Shown here in pieces: positions 48,339 through 60,184 of a stretch of DNA of 64,000 nucleotides (within the stretch, counting starts at the first letter, position 1; every line of letters begins with the position of its first letter). A model generated the notes under the pieces. That model did no database searches and had not been told where the DNA came from. It saw only the letters and a program-made list of their open reading frames with translations. The stretch comes from Dolomedes plantarius (Eukaryota; Arthropoda; Arachnida; Araneae; Dolomedidae), in NCBI GenBank assembly GCA_907164885.2, contig OU015490.1, forward strand, positions 232,660,241-232,724,240, written 5' to 3'. Position numbers and translations under genes: made by a program.

Positions 48339-48540
48339 TGTTCAAATTTTCAATCGTTAATAAAATACTTTTTATTCATCCACTCAAGTTCAAATACATT
48401 TTTTAAACTTGTAGTGGATGACACTTGATGTTAATACAGTTTTTCAAATATTAATTCATTAATTAAATTTAATTAATCAATTTTAGTTTTAGACCTAGAG
48501 CGTCTCTTGCTCTTGAATAGTAATTTCCCTCTTCTTACTG

Positions 48541-48630
48541 TGTAAACGGTAGCACTGCGGTAGCGCGGGATCCTCCCGTCGTGTAGTTTACGGGATCGAA
48601 TCCCCAACCTGACAAACTTTTTTTTTCTCT
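48541..48630 (+). ncRNA. tRNA-like Pol III unit (SINE head)
   Basis: Box A-like TAGCACTGCGGTAGCGC is followed by a perfect box B GGGATCGAATCCC (48593-48605) and a run of nine T, a Pol III terminator, at about 48617. I could not fold a convincing cloverleaf acceptor stem, so I read it as a tRNA-derived repeat rather than a tRNA gene. Confidence 0.5.
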
Positions 48631-49179
48631 CTTCCCCCCCCCCTCCTAATCTCGCACAGTAGGCAAGGTTCTGGCAGGCAATCCTTTTTTTCAATTCCTA
48701 CTATTAGTTCACACTCAAATTTTTCTTTGTTGACCTAAGTAGGAATTAACTTTAAAAATTTTTTTTTTATATATTACTTGTTACTATATCTAGACAACAA
48801 CTTTATGACCTAAGCTGTCACCGTTTAGAAGTTAAGGGGGGTGTAACGGATATATGTGTGAACCCTGTATAATAGGGTGGAGTGAAAAAGTCAAAAATAT
48901 TTTTTTTTATTTTAATATTTCCTGACTCAACAAATGCTGCTGTTTGGCAAAAGAGACACTGCAAAAATATCCCAGCGCAATCATTCATCGTCTTCAGGTT
49001 CCACACAGGGGGTCAAAGAAAGGAATATTAACGTCAATAGTAAAAAAATCAATTTTTTAATTTAACTTTAATGTTTACAATAGCTTTATTTTCTGACTCA
49101 AAAGCAGTTCTAATTATAAAAAAGAAACAGGAAAACATTATCGTTTAAAAAAATATCACTAACTTGCAATTTACTTTAA

Positions 49180-51511
49180 TCAGTCTTCAATTTTGAATTT
49201 CACATGAGGACCAAAATAATTATCTTTGGTGTCAAACTTTGGAAGTTCCTGTCGTGACTTGATTCCACTGCGAATGTATCCATCGCTGGCTTCTGAGCCA
49301 CATGTTACCAATGATGCTTGTGTTACCAGTCGCACATGCCTCTCTACTACTTGAGAATGGCAAGGGAGCTTCTCTATTTCAAATTTTGAACCGTTTCTGG
49401 TCATACTTTCTATGTCTTCGTCACTGAGGTTCATGGTAGCTGGTGGTTCCAAAGGATTGTCCAAGTTAATCATCTCAAAATATTCTTCTGCTTCGAAATT
49501 TAAATTTGTAAGATCAAATTGGCGTATTTCCCCCTTCCAGTCAATTTTTCTTGCTTTTTTTTCTTGCTTCTGAGGCCAAGTTCTCGAATATGCGATCGTT
49601 AATCTAACAGCATTGCCAACAGAATGTTTCCAGAGTGAGAAAAAAGAGTTCCTTTTTTTTCTCACATTATCGTTTAAACTTTAGCTTTAAACGATAGCTT
49701 AAAGCTAAAGTTTGTGCAAGTGACACACACTTAAAGCAAGTGACACAAGCTATCACAAGCAAGTAATTTGAGCTTTTTTAAAATCTTCTGGCAAGAATGA
49801 GCTTTTTTTTAATAATTCCATGCAGGTGACGTGCTCCATGAGTAGCTCTTGGGATTTTCTTTCTTTCAGACCAGGATGACACGGAAACTTTCATGACATA
49901 TTCTACTAGGAGCTTAAAGTGTTCTGTTTGTTCGGCAGTCGACACATATAGGCGCAGAATTCTGTTGGCTTTAATGAGCCATCTTGAATGAGACATCGTT
50001 CCGGGACTTCTGTTTGATAAATCTGGAAGGCACTCCCCCGAGGATACTGCCCTGGAAATATCGAAAAGGTATTATGGTCTGCACTGAGGTCTTTTTTATC
50101 AATTTCAGGCAGAGCAACTGGAATAGAAACAAAACTTGTCACAGCAAGGGTTTCGCACGTTTACAGAGATTTTCCTATTGTTCAGAAAACTGGTGTGGCC
50201 CAGATGTCTTTCTTTCAATCTTCTGGAAAAGGTGGCGAAGTGGTTGTTCATTAGTATGCAATAAGCATGCAAACCAGTGCAAATTATGTCCAACAAAGAT
50301 TTCAAGTCTGACTGCGCTATTTTTATTCTGAACGTTGACGTTCGTTCCCTCACGGCAACCATTTCGGAAAGTGTAATCCCTTTCTGTGTAACGAAGTTGA
50401 TGATGCTTCTTATAATATCCCCACTAGACTCAGAATCCGGAGTCACATGTCCTATATAAACAGAACCAGGTTCTGACAGCAAAACAATATGCTCTTCCTC
50501 AGCTGTAGTCCTATATAAAGAACTTCCCTTTTTTCTTGCACTATAGTTTTGTCCTTTCTTCCATTGAAATTGATGGCGTACATATACTGTGTTACTTGTG
50601 TAGAATTAAGCTGTGATCGTACCTTTTAACGTTATCTCCTCAGCTTTCTCCTGTCAATTTTAGATGGAGTATCTTTGGATACAATCCCTATATCACGAAG
50701 CACAGAGGATGCAATGATAGCAGCTGACCTATCCGATAATCCCGTTCTATCACAAGCAACGGTTAGATTTGGCAGTGATATTCTCATTTGGCCTGTCTTG
50801 GAGGTTGAGGGAGATTCAACGTCAGTTGTTTTCCGACATTTGGCTTCATGACTAACGTAATCGTCATCATCTTCAGAGATATCTTCCAATTCTGAATCAG
50901 ACGGCATTTGCTTCTAAATCTGTACTATTTTTAGATGAGAAGCATTATTTTTTAATTCCTTTGCTTTAGCTTCCTGATTTTCCCTTATACGTTGCCGTTC
51001 TCTTACACGCTTCAGTCTTTTAGTTGCAGAAATGTCAATTGATCCTTTTGCCATTTTTCTCTCATGTCGTCGGTCTGCTAAAAAATTTCGTTCCATACTT
51101 GGAACTTTCACATAACACTTGCATTGTTCGTAATTTAAACATTTGCATACAGAAATATCAAATAAAGTACTGTTTGATTGGCCAAAAAAATCTTTCCTAA
51201 TTTTGTCAACCCCCTTTCAATATTTGGGCATTCTTTTTATATTTTTGTACTTTTCATTGTAATTTCTAATAAGACGAATAACTTCTTGATGACTTACCAC
51301 AGGCAATGAGTCTTTCTCCCAAATTCTTCCAATGTCAGAGGAAACAATTTCGCTGATATCTTTTACAGAATGATCTTTCTTGTTCCCCTTCCTCCACAAT
51401 ATATCATAGGAAATGCTTCATTAAATCAGCATACGAGGGGAACACTGTCTCATTAAGATGTACTGGAATTCCAAAAACACTACATAAAGTTTCACTTCTG
51501 GTTGAGGTCAT
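49180..51511 (-). pseudogene. Transposase-like gene of unassigned superfamily, degenerate
   Basis: Coding fragments lie in order on the minus strand. A start MTSTRSETLCSVFGIPVHLN (51511) is followed by pieces at 51399-51217, 51111-50914 (basic, coiled: KRLKRVRERQRIRENQEAK), 50907-50632 (acidic EDISEDDDDY then LPNLTVACDRTGLSDRSAAI), 50482-50105 (HVTPDSESSGDIIRSIINFV), 50142-49778 and a last open piece, 49665-49180. That piece holds LPCHSQVVERHVRLVTQASL and ends GPHVKFKIED. I have the impression of a widespread invertebrate family of transposon proteins with this LPCHSQ-VERHV motif, but cannot name it. At least six stops or frame changes make it non-functional. Confidence 0.75.
49676..49713. 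repeat. Perfect 15-bp hairpin
   Basis: AAACTTTAGCTTTAA and its exact reverse complement flank an 8-nt loop. It lies just upstream (minus-strand sense) of the last coding fragment of the transposon and is followed by CAAGTGACACA repeats. Confidence 0.9.
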
Positions 51512-52194
51512 GTTTATGTTTATGTTTTAATTAAAAGCCCGTATTAGTATAAATCACGATTGATGCAACTTATTGCTTCAAGCTACAAATTAGAAACAAG
51601 TTGTTGAAACAAAGACAAGCATCAAACAAAGACAACAGTCGCAAAAACGAATCATTCCACACAATAAAAGTCACGTGCCTGCTTAGATCATGATAAAATA
51701 GTTATCAGAATAGAATATGTGTTGCCATTTAGTAGATTTTTGGAGTACAAAATTGCGATTTATGTACGAAATGCCATTTTTAGCACTGACATTTGACGAT
51801 AAATATTAATATTAATATTAATTATTAAATAATTATTACTATTAAATATTAATAAATATTAATTTACAAATTAATTAATTATTCAATTAATTAATTTTTA
51901 TTTTTTGATAAAAAGGCATTAAAAACTTTTAAAAAAAGCAATACAAATGTTCACTTGAGTTGTGAAACCTCAAGATGGCAACATTTTGAGCTGAAATTTC
52001 GAGAAAATTTGTTTCAGCCAGTTTCACACCAAATAATGACTCAGGCAATGTGAATTTCGAGAAAAAGTTTTTTCGCTCCACCCTACTGTATAACTTCAAT
52101 CATTTTTAAAAAAATTTAGATTACTTCATTATACGATAGTAATTATAATGGTTAGTATTATCCCCTAATATTAATTTTGATTAGTTTTCCACAT

Positions 52195-53415
52195 CTAATT
52201 TTTATCAATATTTACAATGAGTAGTCCATACGTAAGAAGGCAGCCTAAAACAGATGGTACAATTTTGCTAGAGAATTCTATCATCTCCCAAGCAGACAAT
52301 ATAATAGGTTCCATATCTTTCAGACTTTCTGCAACTTTCAGATTGGTAGCTCTAATATCGGTACGAAATTTCAGTCTTTCATAGAGGAGCGAGAATGTGT
52401 CTTTATTCTTTTTCATCTCGATTGATATCTGTGCTGCATATGCTGGTATAATAAAGCAGAGAATGCCTGAGGGAATTGAAATACACACTAATTCCAAAAT
52501 ATCGGGCTGATTACTTGCAGATCTTCCCAATATTGAAGCAAAAAGAACAAAAGCTTCTACGAAATTCTCAACGATAATAAGTAGCGAGACAAGTGAAAAG
52601 ACATTTTGAACTTGGTGAATAATAACACAGATATCGGAGTACCTTCTGCATAAATGCGGTTGTAAACATGCGAAAGAACTTTTTAAAATAATTTCGTTAA
52701 TTTTGTGCCTGAAATTTAAAACCTGTACGCGGCATTGATAACAAACAACACAAAATAAAATTGAAGATAGATTACAGAACATTGCGTTCAGGGGGCACAT
52801 TAGAAAGGATTTAACGACGAGACAGATGACGTTTGTGTAGGTAAACTCGCAACGATCGACAATGTTGTAATAAAAAAACTGACAGTAATGATTACTTTCA
52901 TCTTCTATCGCTAGATATGCAGTGGCACATGTATACACAAAAAAATTAAGGACGTTGGCCAGAAAGAAAAGTTTTATATAAGCCCATTTTGGTCGGCTAT
53001 ATCTGTAAGTCCTTCTTAAACGTAAAAGCAAATCCTGCAGCAATTCTCTTTTAACGTACAAAGAATACCATATTAAAACAGACACTACACTTGCGAACAC
53101 TTGAGCAGCGCTTTCTTTCCGAAGTTCAGGGTAAGTTATACTTTCAATCAAGGACATAATTATGAAATCCAAAGTTGAGATATGCAGTAAAAAAGGGAAA
53201 ATATATTTGCTAACAGAGGAAAATATCGAAATATTTTGAATTCTGGATGTTTTACATGTTCCTAGACCTAAACAGCTCAAGACTTTTGAAAACATGTTAA
53301 AGCAGTCTACAGGTTGAGAAGAAGCTGTCTTGAATATTTTATGCGACAAGGGCGTAGGTAGAGAAGAAATTCTGTGTCTTTTTAATGTAACCATGGCTTT
53401 AAGCAAAAGAGGCAT
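52195..53415 (-). CDS. Gustatory-receptor-like seven-transmembrane protein
   Basis: An uninterrupted 406-codon gene. Hydrophobic segments lie at about residues 69-92, 104-121, 147-170, 193-225 (longer), 272-296, 307-330 and 383-403, giving seven helices. The long loop between helices 4 and 5 and the short C-terminus fit insect-type gustatory receptors, ligand-gated channels of chemosensory neurons with a cytoplasmic N-terminus. Near the end TYGLLIVNI (395-403) matches the family signature TY-hhhhh-QF except that QF is NI. Length is typical (370-450). Met8 is an alternative start. It has no introns, while many arthropod receptors of this class have some near the 3' end, so a retrocopy or intron loss is possible. 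It stands alone between two transposons. Ligand unknown. Confidence 0.8.
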   Translation of the reverse strand: MPLLLKAMVTLKRHRISSLPTPLSHKIFKTASSQPVDCFNMFSKVLSCLGLGTCKTSRIQNISIFSSVSKYIFPFLLHISTLDFIIMSLIESITYPELRKESAAQVFASVVSVLIWYSLYVKRELLQDLLLRLRRTYRYSRPKWAYIKLFFLANVLNFFVYTCATAYLAIEDESNHYCQFFYYNIVDRCEFTYTNVICLVVKSFLMCPLNAMFCNLSSILFCVVCYQCRVQVLNFRHKINEIILKSSFACLQPHLCRRYSDICVIIHQVQNVFSLVSLLIIVENFVEAFVLFASILGRSASNQPDILELVCISIPSGILCFIIPAYAAQISIEMKKNKDTFSLLYERLKFRTDIRATNLKVAESLKDMEPIILSAWEMIEFSSKIVPSVLGCLLTYGLLIVNIDKN

Positions 53416-54424
53416 GCCAAATGACTTGTAATAATCCTCTTTCTACTCTCCTATCAGACCTAAAATAACCTTGATCTTATGCTACCAGTCTAAAAGCCAG
53501 TCTGTAAACATGCGCATAGAGGTTTTGCATTTAATTTTACTAACTTTAAATGCCGCAATTCCGACATGTCACCGTTTAAACAAAGTTAATCTTTTCTTTG
53601 TTACTTTCTGACTATGGAAAAGTCAAGTTTTCCAGTTTTATTTTTTTATTTTGTGTCTACAACGTGACAAAAACTCATTATAAAGTGTTATTGTTCTCTT
53701 TTAACGATACATGAAATATTTACCTAGAAAATTATAATTTTTAATCGACTGAAGTAGTAGTTTAATAAGCTATGTAAACCACATTCTAAGAATACAATCC
53801 GTGTTTGACGTATCTAGGATACCCTGATTTTTATTCTATGAAATAAATTTGACAGGAAAATATCATAAAGAAGATGCAATTAAGGAATTGCATTAAATGT
53901 CATTCATTTACAAGGATACTTCTGAAAGCTTTCGATAATATTGTTTAATATTATATAGATGATATATCTCCGTATGATTTTCCTGATTCGTTTTACAGTT
54001 CAAGCATATTCACGCACATAATCAATATATTGATAAAGTGCACCGAATTCAAAGGACGGCGCTTCTTCAAATTGTAAAGAAACTATTGAATCTTGAAAAC
54101 TCAAAACCATATTGACATTTCAAAAAATGCCAAAGAAAAATAAATGTGAAAAAAAAAATTGTAAACGCGAACAACATCTACTCTCGAACACTTCTCATAA
54201 AAAACTGATACCCATTCAACTTCTTCTAGCACCTATGATGATTCCAATTCCAAAGTCCATTAAATCGTAAATTTTACCCATTCCATTGCAAACAAAGCTC
54301 TTCAATTATCTTTACAATGTTCCAGCAATCTTTTTTTTTATACCATCCTAATCCTCTAGCGGCAACAGTATGTTGTCCCCTCACTGTGTCACCCTATTTC
54401 ATCATGTTACCAATATTTATCTCC

Positions 54425-54439
<15 letters not shown>
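53416..54439. other. Upstream flank of the receptor-like gene
   Basis: AT-rich with no repeats or coding recognised; it would hold the minus-strand promoter. No convincing TATA/Inr pair was found close to the start codon. Confidence 0.4.

Positions 54440-54503
<64 letters not shown>
54428..54503. repeat. (CT)n(TA)n microsatellite
   Basis: CTCTCT followed by about 60 bp of TA. Confidence 0.97.
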
Positions 54504-54506
<3 letters not shown>

Positions 54507-54576
54507 CCCATTATATCCCATTATTATCCCATATATATCCCATTTTATGCTAGTGGTTAAATCATCATAATTTTAA

Positions 54577-54579
<3 letters not shown>

Positions 54580-54636
<57 letters not shown>
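54580..54636. repeat. (TA)n array at a Tc1-like element's left edge
   Basis: Pure TA ending at the target TA of the element. Confidence 0.97.
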
Positions 54637-54639
<3 letters not shown>

Positions 54640-54749
54640 GTAGTTATCAAAATAATGGAAACACTAAGAAACATCATGAACACCTTTATTAATATGGCCC
54701 AGGATCATCTTATCATGTAATACCACCTGATTCACCTTGGAATTGGATT

Positions 54750-56890
54750 ATACAAGTCATAAATGGTGGTTAAGAATATATTATACCATTCGTCAGGGAA
54801 AAAACATTAAAGTTTCTGTAGAGATGCTGTGGTGGATATCGATACCTGGCTGTATCCGCTTATACAGATCACAGTGGTTGGATGATTTATAGTCGGGGGA
54901 ATTGTACAGGGCAAAATAAGGTATTTGACTTCTTTTTCATGCTCTGTAAACCAATACTTGATAGATTTAGCTGTATGTATAGGGTATTATCATCCTGGAG
55001 AACGCCATCTCCTTCAAGAAACAACATTTGCATCATTGAATGGACTAGTAAGCTAAAATTGCGATATAGTCCTTCCCATTCAATCTCCCTTTTAGGGTTA
55101 CAACAGGGCCTGAAGAAAACCATGAGATGCCATCCCAAATCCTGATATATCTACCTCCATTATTGACAGTTGAGATGAGACAGCCAGAATCTTACGCTTG
55201 TGTAGATGTTCTTCAGACAATCTGTAGCGTGGATTTTATCGCTACAGTTAATGTGTAGCAATTTTATCTTAATTCAAACTTAAAATTAATTAATAACTTG
55301 TTAAAATCTAACTCTGTCAGGGTAGGTATTTTATCTTAGCAGTAGCAGGTGTTTTCTTTAGTCCTGATCTTTTGAATTCAAGATGGTCTTCATTTTAACG
55401 ATGTCTTGCCCTTTCATGCACACCTGTGCGTAAGTTGAATCGGCATGACATTGTTGAAATAAACCAGTACGGTTCTTTCCCAGGGCTACTTTTAAATTTA
55501 CGGTTTCCTATGTCGTGCTAACAATCAGCGTACGATATGGGAACCTTCTTTCCTTCACTGTGTTTTTCTTTTACGTGACGCCCATAGTGACGTCCGTCTG
55601 TTCTTTTTCTATGCGTATTGAGTTTCACCCAAGTGTGGCAATATCGTGTGTATTCGTGCAGCTTTTGAGAAACAACCGCGTTGGCGCGAAATCGCCAGAT
55701 GTCATAAGTCGCCAGGTCTCACCTGCACAGCCAATGAGCGTGCCTTATGTTCCCGCGTCTTCACGTCATTGATACACGGATACCAGTTTTCGCCGTTACT
55801 CGCCCTTTTACTTAATGCGCTGCTTCTTTCTACCTTTCGTAGGCTTCAGCGCTTGGCGAGGTTTAGTTCACGTTTTCACTGGCAACCCTCGCTCCCTCTT
55901 TTGCTCGACTCGAAAGAAATTAGATACTGATATGATTCGAACTTGTTACTGTAGTTAGTTGTGAGTTTTCAGAAAAACTCATCCAGCAAGGCCATGCTTT
56001 TGCCTAATATATATTTCTTTGCAAAGTACTTGTCTATGGTATTGGTGAAAAATTCATCTCTGAAATGTTTGTATTAGTTATGATATGACTACGTAGCATT
56101 ATATCAAAATAAAAAATCGAGTCGACTCAACAACGTGTCATGTAATCAGTTCTTTTAATAATAATTTTACCGGGTAAGTCAGTTACCAGGAGAAACAACG
56201 ATCCTGAGAGTATTCAACGCTTCTTTACAAAAACTTCACTGTGCGATTCTACTTGGAGCATCTACAACATTTCGAGAGATGCAGCTATATTGATGTCCTG
56301 TCTCCCGGCCAATTCATCAGAGAACTGTTCGCCTTAGAAATTCCGCCAGCATCACGTGCCGCCTTAAACTTTTTTATTCCTTCATCACAATCTCCTCTAC
56401 AAACTATAGAACCATCCAGTCTCGAACTTTTCCCCCCGACAGAATAGAGCAAGTTTTATCACAGAACTTTTGCCATCACCAATTCCCCTTCACAATACGC
56501 ATGTCCTGTTGCGAGGAACAATGTGATCAATGATTCGTAGAACCAAATGCCGTTTCTCGACATATTACTCGACCAGTATTTTTGCTCGTGGCACCATTGT
56601 GGACGATATTTTGTATCTGCATCTATTACAAGTGGCTTGGGAATAGCTGATCTTCCGCAAATGCTTTGTTTGGGAATTTTCCTTCTACCTCTAATGGTTG
56701 ATACCGGAACATGGAGATGCAGATTGAGCTCTTTGGTCATTTTGGTTGGAGCTGTTTTATTTCTTCATGTTACAATCCTCTTCAGTACCTTGTCCGTCTC
56801 TTTCACTCAGCTCTCCCTTTCGTCCACTATTCTGTCTGGCAAAGGATGTTTTCCCGTGCACTATGTATGCTATCATGACTTTCGATACCA
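54750..56890 (-). pseudogene. Tc1-like transposase, interrupted by an LTR
   Basis: From the 5' side: an N-terminal part around 56890-56741 (VLKRIVT, NKTAPTKM), then ELNLHLHVPVSTIR, AIPKPLVIDADTKYRPQWCH and an altered first-Asp box up to GHAYC. The insert follows. Coding resumes with CLISTVNNGGRYIRIWDGIS, FSSGPVVTLKGR and LEGDGVLQDDN (second catalytic Asp), after which it is frame-shifted. Many stops and frame changes are present beside the insert, so the gene was old when the LTR entered or has decayed since. Confidence 0.8.
55223..56492. mobile_element. Probable solo LTR
   Basis: The insert starts TGTAGCGTGG and ends CCCCTTCA, giving TG...CA ends. CAATC lies just before and CAATA just after, a 5-bp duplication with one mismatch. 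The interior carries CCAAT (CAGCCAATGAGCG), GC-rich promoter-like sequence and AATAAAAAATC near 56110. No gag/pol coding is seen, so recombination between two LTRs would explain it. Confidence 0.6.
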
Positions 56891-57465
56891 TAGCTCGAAA
56901 AACACCCATTAGCCTGGTGGTTGAAGTAACAGATACTCCAATTTAAACGCGCTCCAACAATTTACCCTTTTTGCAAGGTTTGACATTTTCCGCTGCCCCC
57001 CCCCCAAAAAAAAAAAAAGCACGATGCCCTTACCTTCATTACTACTTCATCAGATCATCAGACAAATGGGATAACTACGCTATATAGGCCACGCCTTCCA
57101 ACGTAGGCTTGCATAGTAATGACCAGAGTAAAGGTGAAAAGAGATAGGTTGAATTTGGATCCGGGGAGTGGCTTGAGAAAAGGAAGTTTAATGTGATAGC
57201 TAAAGCGATGCTCATGGGAGCAATGCTTAAAGTAGATAGGAAAAACTTAATAAATAAGAAAAACTTAAAAATTAAAGCTCACTGCTTACTAAAGTAAGAA
57301 GTAAGATTACAAAAAGTAATTCATTACTACTTCCTGACAGTAGATTAATACATACACTAAATTATATAAAAAAATACCGGTGGCCAGACTTGTTTTGAGG
57401 GAATAAGAAGCACATTCATAAACACCACTAATATTGATAGGTGTTTCCATTATTTTGATAACCAC

Positions 57466-57468
<3 letters not shown>

Positions 57469-57558
<90 letters not shown>

Positions 57559-57593
57559 TGTATGTATGCATGTATGTATGCATGTATATATAT
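57469..57593. repeat. (TA)n(TGTA)n microsatellite
   Basis: Starts at the right target TA of the Tc1-like element. Confidence 0.97.
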
Positions 57594-59898
57594 TCACTTT
57601 ACCATTCACTAGGAAAATATTTATGAAGTATTAACATATACCTAAACTAGGAATTAATAGTTTAAAGCTAATTTCATTGGCGTTATTCGGAAAAATAACA
57701 CAGGTCTGCATTTAAAAAAAATTTAAGCTGTTTTGGTTGTTCCACATATCCTTTATATTTGTCTGTACGCTGAATCTGAAAATTACTTCCGTTTTGTCAT
57801 AGGACATCACATTTTCTGACAATTGAAGTAAGATGAAAAAATGTGAACAGATGAGAACAAGTAAAAAATTTAATCAAGCCCGTGCGTGTCAGAGGTCAGC
57901 TTGCAACATGTTGATTCTGGTTTCCATTAGCTCACTCTGGAAGTTTTTTCTTTGAAAGTTATCTCTTTTTGTCATTGTATATCTTAAATTCACTGATGTG
58001 AATTAATTAATAGTAATTTTGACTTTAAATTTTGTTAAAAACCCTGAGATAAAAAAATAAAAAATTGAGAAAAATTTTCTAAATTTGAAGAGAATTTTGC
58101 ATTTTGCATTACATCCTGACGTCTAGGATATTTTCAAATTTTTGTTCAATAATTGGTTAAAACCAAAGTTTTAAACATCTAAAAACTACCAATGAAGTCT
58201 GCTTATTTACGCCATATAGTCATAAATATGAAATACATGAATATATACGACTTACAGTTTATCGTTCATTAGGAAATATTACAGAAATACGTTGAAAATT
58301 GTCTAAAATATAGAGATAAAAAAATTTAATCACTAATTTTAAAATTTTTAGCTTTTTTATCATTAGCCTCTCTATAAAACTTCCCCATTTTTTATGAAGT
58401 TCGTTATAAAAAGAGTTCACTGAATTTCGAAAAACTTTCTCTCAAATAATTTATGCCATCAGAAATTACCTCCGAAAGGAAAGTTAAAAATAGAGTGGAA
58501 AATTGCAAGATACGTCACTAAAGGCTGCACAAAAAAAGATGGAAACACCGATCTTTTTTGGGGGAAACGTCTAAATTACTCTGTTCAGTGTCAATGACAC
58601 GCTTGAGCGACAACGGCCTAACTTATGAATGAAAGATGAAAATCCTTTTTGTAACTGGTTTGTACAGAAGTTTAAAGGGAAAATTCTGGGAGGAAACTCT
58701 AGTTAAAGGAACAAACATGTTACATTTTTCGGAAACTTTGACGAAACTTTCAAATTTTAGGCTTAGCGGAGGATTATGAAGAAATCAGTTTTTCTTGGGA
58801 TGATGTTTAGACAGTTAAAAAAAACAGGCAATTACCTTAAGATTTATTGTGCTAAATCTTTCCTAAACTGATCTTTTTAACGCAATGCATATGTAAGATC
58901 ATTGTTTCTAATCTTTGAACCTCATGAGTGAAGATGATCTTTCAAATGTATTATTCCTTTTTACATTGTTATAAGGCTGCAAGCTTACTGGGAAGATGAT
59001 TCTCCTAATACGCTAATCTTATTAACAATAATATAAGGCTATTGAAGATGGTGTCTAAAGTGTAATAAAAATTTTACATTAATTAATGGATTGCATATAG
59101 ATTAATTATTCTTTTGTTTTCATACCGAATCTGTAACAAGGCTAATTGTTGCCAAACTGCCGTAATTTTCGCTTGTTTCTTTACCCTCAAAATGGCTTAA
59201 TAAATAATCAATTACTGTTTCTTGCTATCGAAACTGTGCTCTGGTCATAAACGGAACTTTAAAAGCCAGCACTAATGTACTTATCCTTAAACGTTAACAC
59301 TTTTCCTGCAAGGAATAATTTTTTTCTCTTAGAATGTAATGAATTATTTTAATTGCCTGATGGGGAGGTTCTGCTTCAGTGACTATTGTATGTTTTTAGT
59401 CGTCCTCCCTAATTACCATTTCTCTGGAATAACTCTTAACTCCCTACAGAATGACCAGAAATTTCAGTTTGAAAGTGTTGATGAATGGTGAAACGAAACT
59501 GGATGATCAGGGTTCAGAGTCCTCATCATTGTACTCGTGGTGAATTTTGAATTCCGTACGTTTAAATTGTGTACCAGGCACACAGGATTCATGCCGACAA
59601 GGCCAGTTAGTCAATTGAGTATTTTGTGCCCAATTAGCAGATTCAGTATCCCCAGTCAGAATCGGTGATACTTAATTTGCACACAAAATGCATTATTTTC
59701 CCAAAGGGAGTAATCGATTTTTATTTATTTGCATTAAAGGGCTCGATAGTTTTTCGATAGAAAGCGAAAACTTTTATTTATTTTTGAAAAGGAATATTTA
59801 GAGAAAAAATTGAGATATGTTTTTGCTAAAAATATCTTGGCTATAAGACAGCACAAACATTACTCGGCTGTTTTCTCAGAGACAACCGATTGACAAAG
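57594..59898. other. Unassigned AT-rich interval
   Basis: About 2.3 kb with no gene, element ends or tandem repeats recognised. It is one of the cleaner stretches and may be unique host sequence. Confidence 0.45.
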
Positions 59899-60184
59899 TA
59901 CCGGGTGATCAGAAAGTCAGTATACATTTGAAAAAGTAATAATTCACGGAATAATGTAGGTAGAAAGGTAAAAATTGACACACATGCTTGTAATGACATG
60001 AGGTTTTATTGTAACCACAAATAAAGTTTAAAAAATGGCCAACAGATGGCGCTGGACAGCAAAACGTCAGTGACGCTGCATGAGAATCGTGTATAAAAGG
60101 AGCTGTAATGAGCCATTAACTTTCACTACAATATCGATAATGATTTACTTAAAGATTTAGCAAATTATGATCATGCTGACCCCT

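Larger units (their letters stand above)
47494..48867. mobile_element. TA-flanked element with 65-bp TIRs
   Basis: Ends CAGGGTTCCCACCTATATCC and, reverse-complemented, CAGGGTTCACACATATATCC, sharing CTTAACTTCTAAACG and GACAGCTTAGG; TA on both sides. The interior has two diverged copies of a roughly 110-bp segment (47985-48175), a tRNA-like sequence and one short basic open frame. No transposase core is visible. Confidence 0.78.
48873..52085 (-). mobile_element. Complete 3.2-kb DNA transposon with 8-bp target duplication
   Basis: Terminal inverted repeats TAGGGTGGAGTGAAAAA (left) and TAGGGTGGAGCGAAAAA (right, reverse-complemented) differ at one base in 17. The octamer CTGTATAA lies directly outside each end (48865-48872 and 52086-52093). 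Eight-bp duplications and TAGGG-type ends fit hAT elements best, although the coding fragments do not show a hAT core I can recognise. The minus-strand protein is broken into many frames. Confidence 0.88.
54637..57468 (-). mobile_element. Tc1-like transposon split by a solo LTR
   Basis: Inverted ends CAGGTAGTTATCAAAATAAT and, reverse-complemented, CAGGTGGTTATCAAAATAAT continue through GGAAACAC; TA on both sides. Minus-strand transposase remains occur on both sides of a 1.27-kb insert. Removing it leaves about 1.56 kb, the usual size of such an element. Confidence 0.88.

Noticed and set aside
53416..54600. Second exon or promoter for the receptor-like gene
   Set aside because: No splice acceptor near the start codon and no TATA/Inr pair; the frame starts with a good Met and spans the expected full length.
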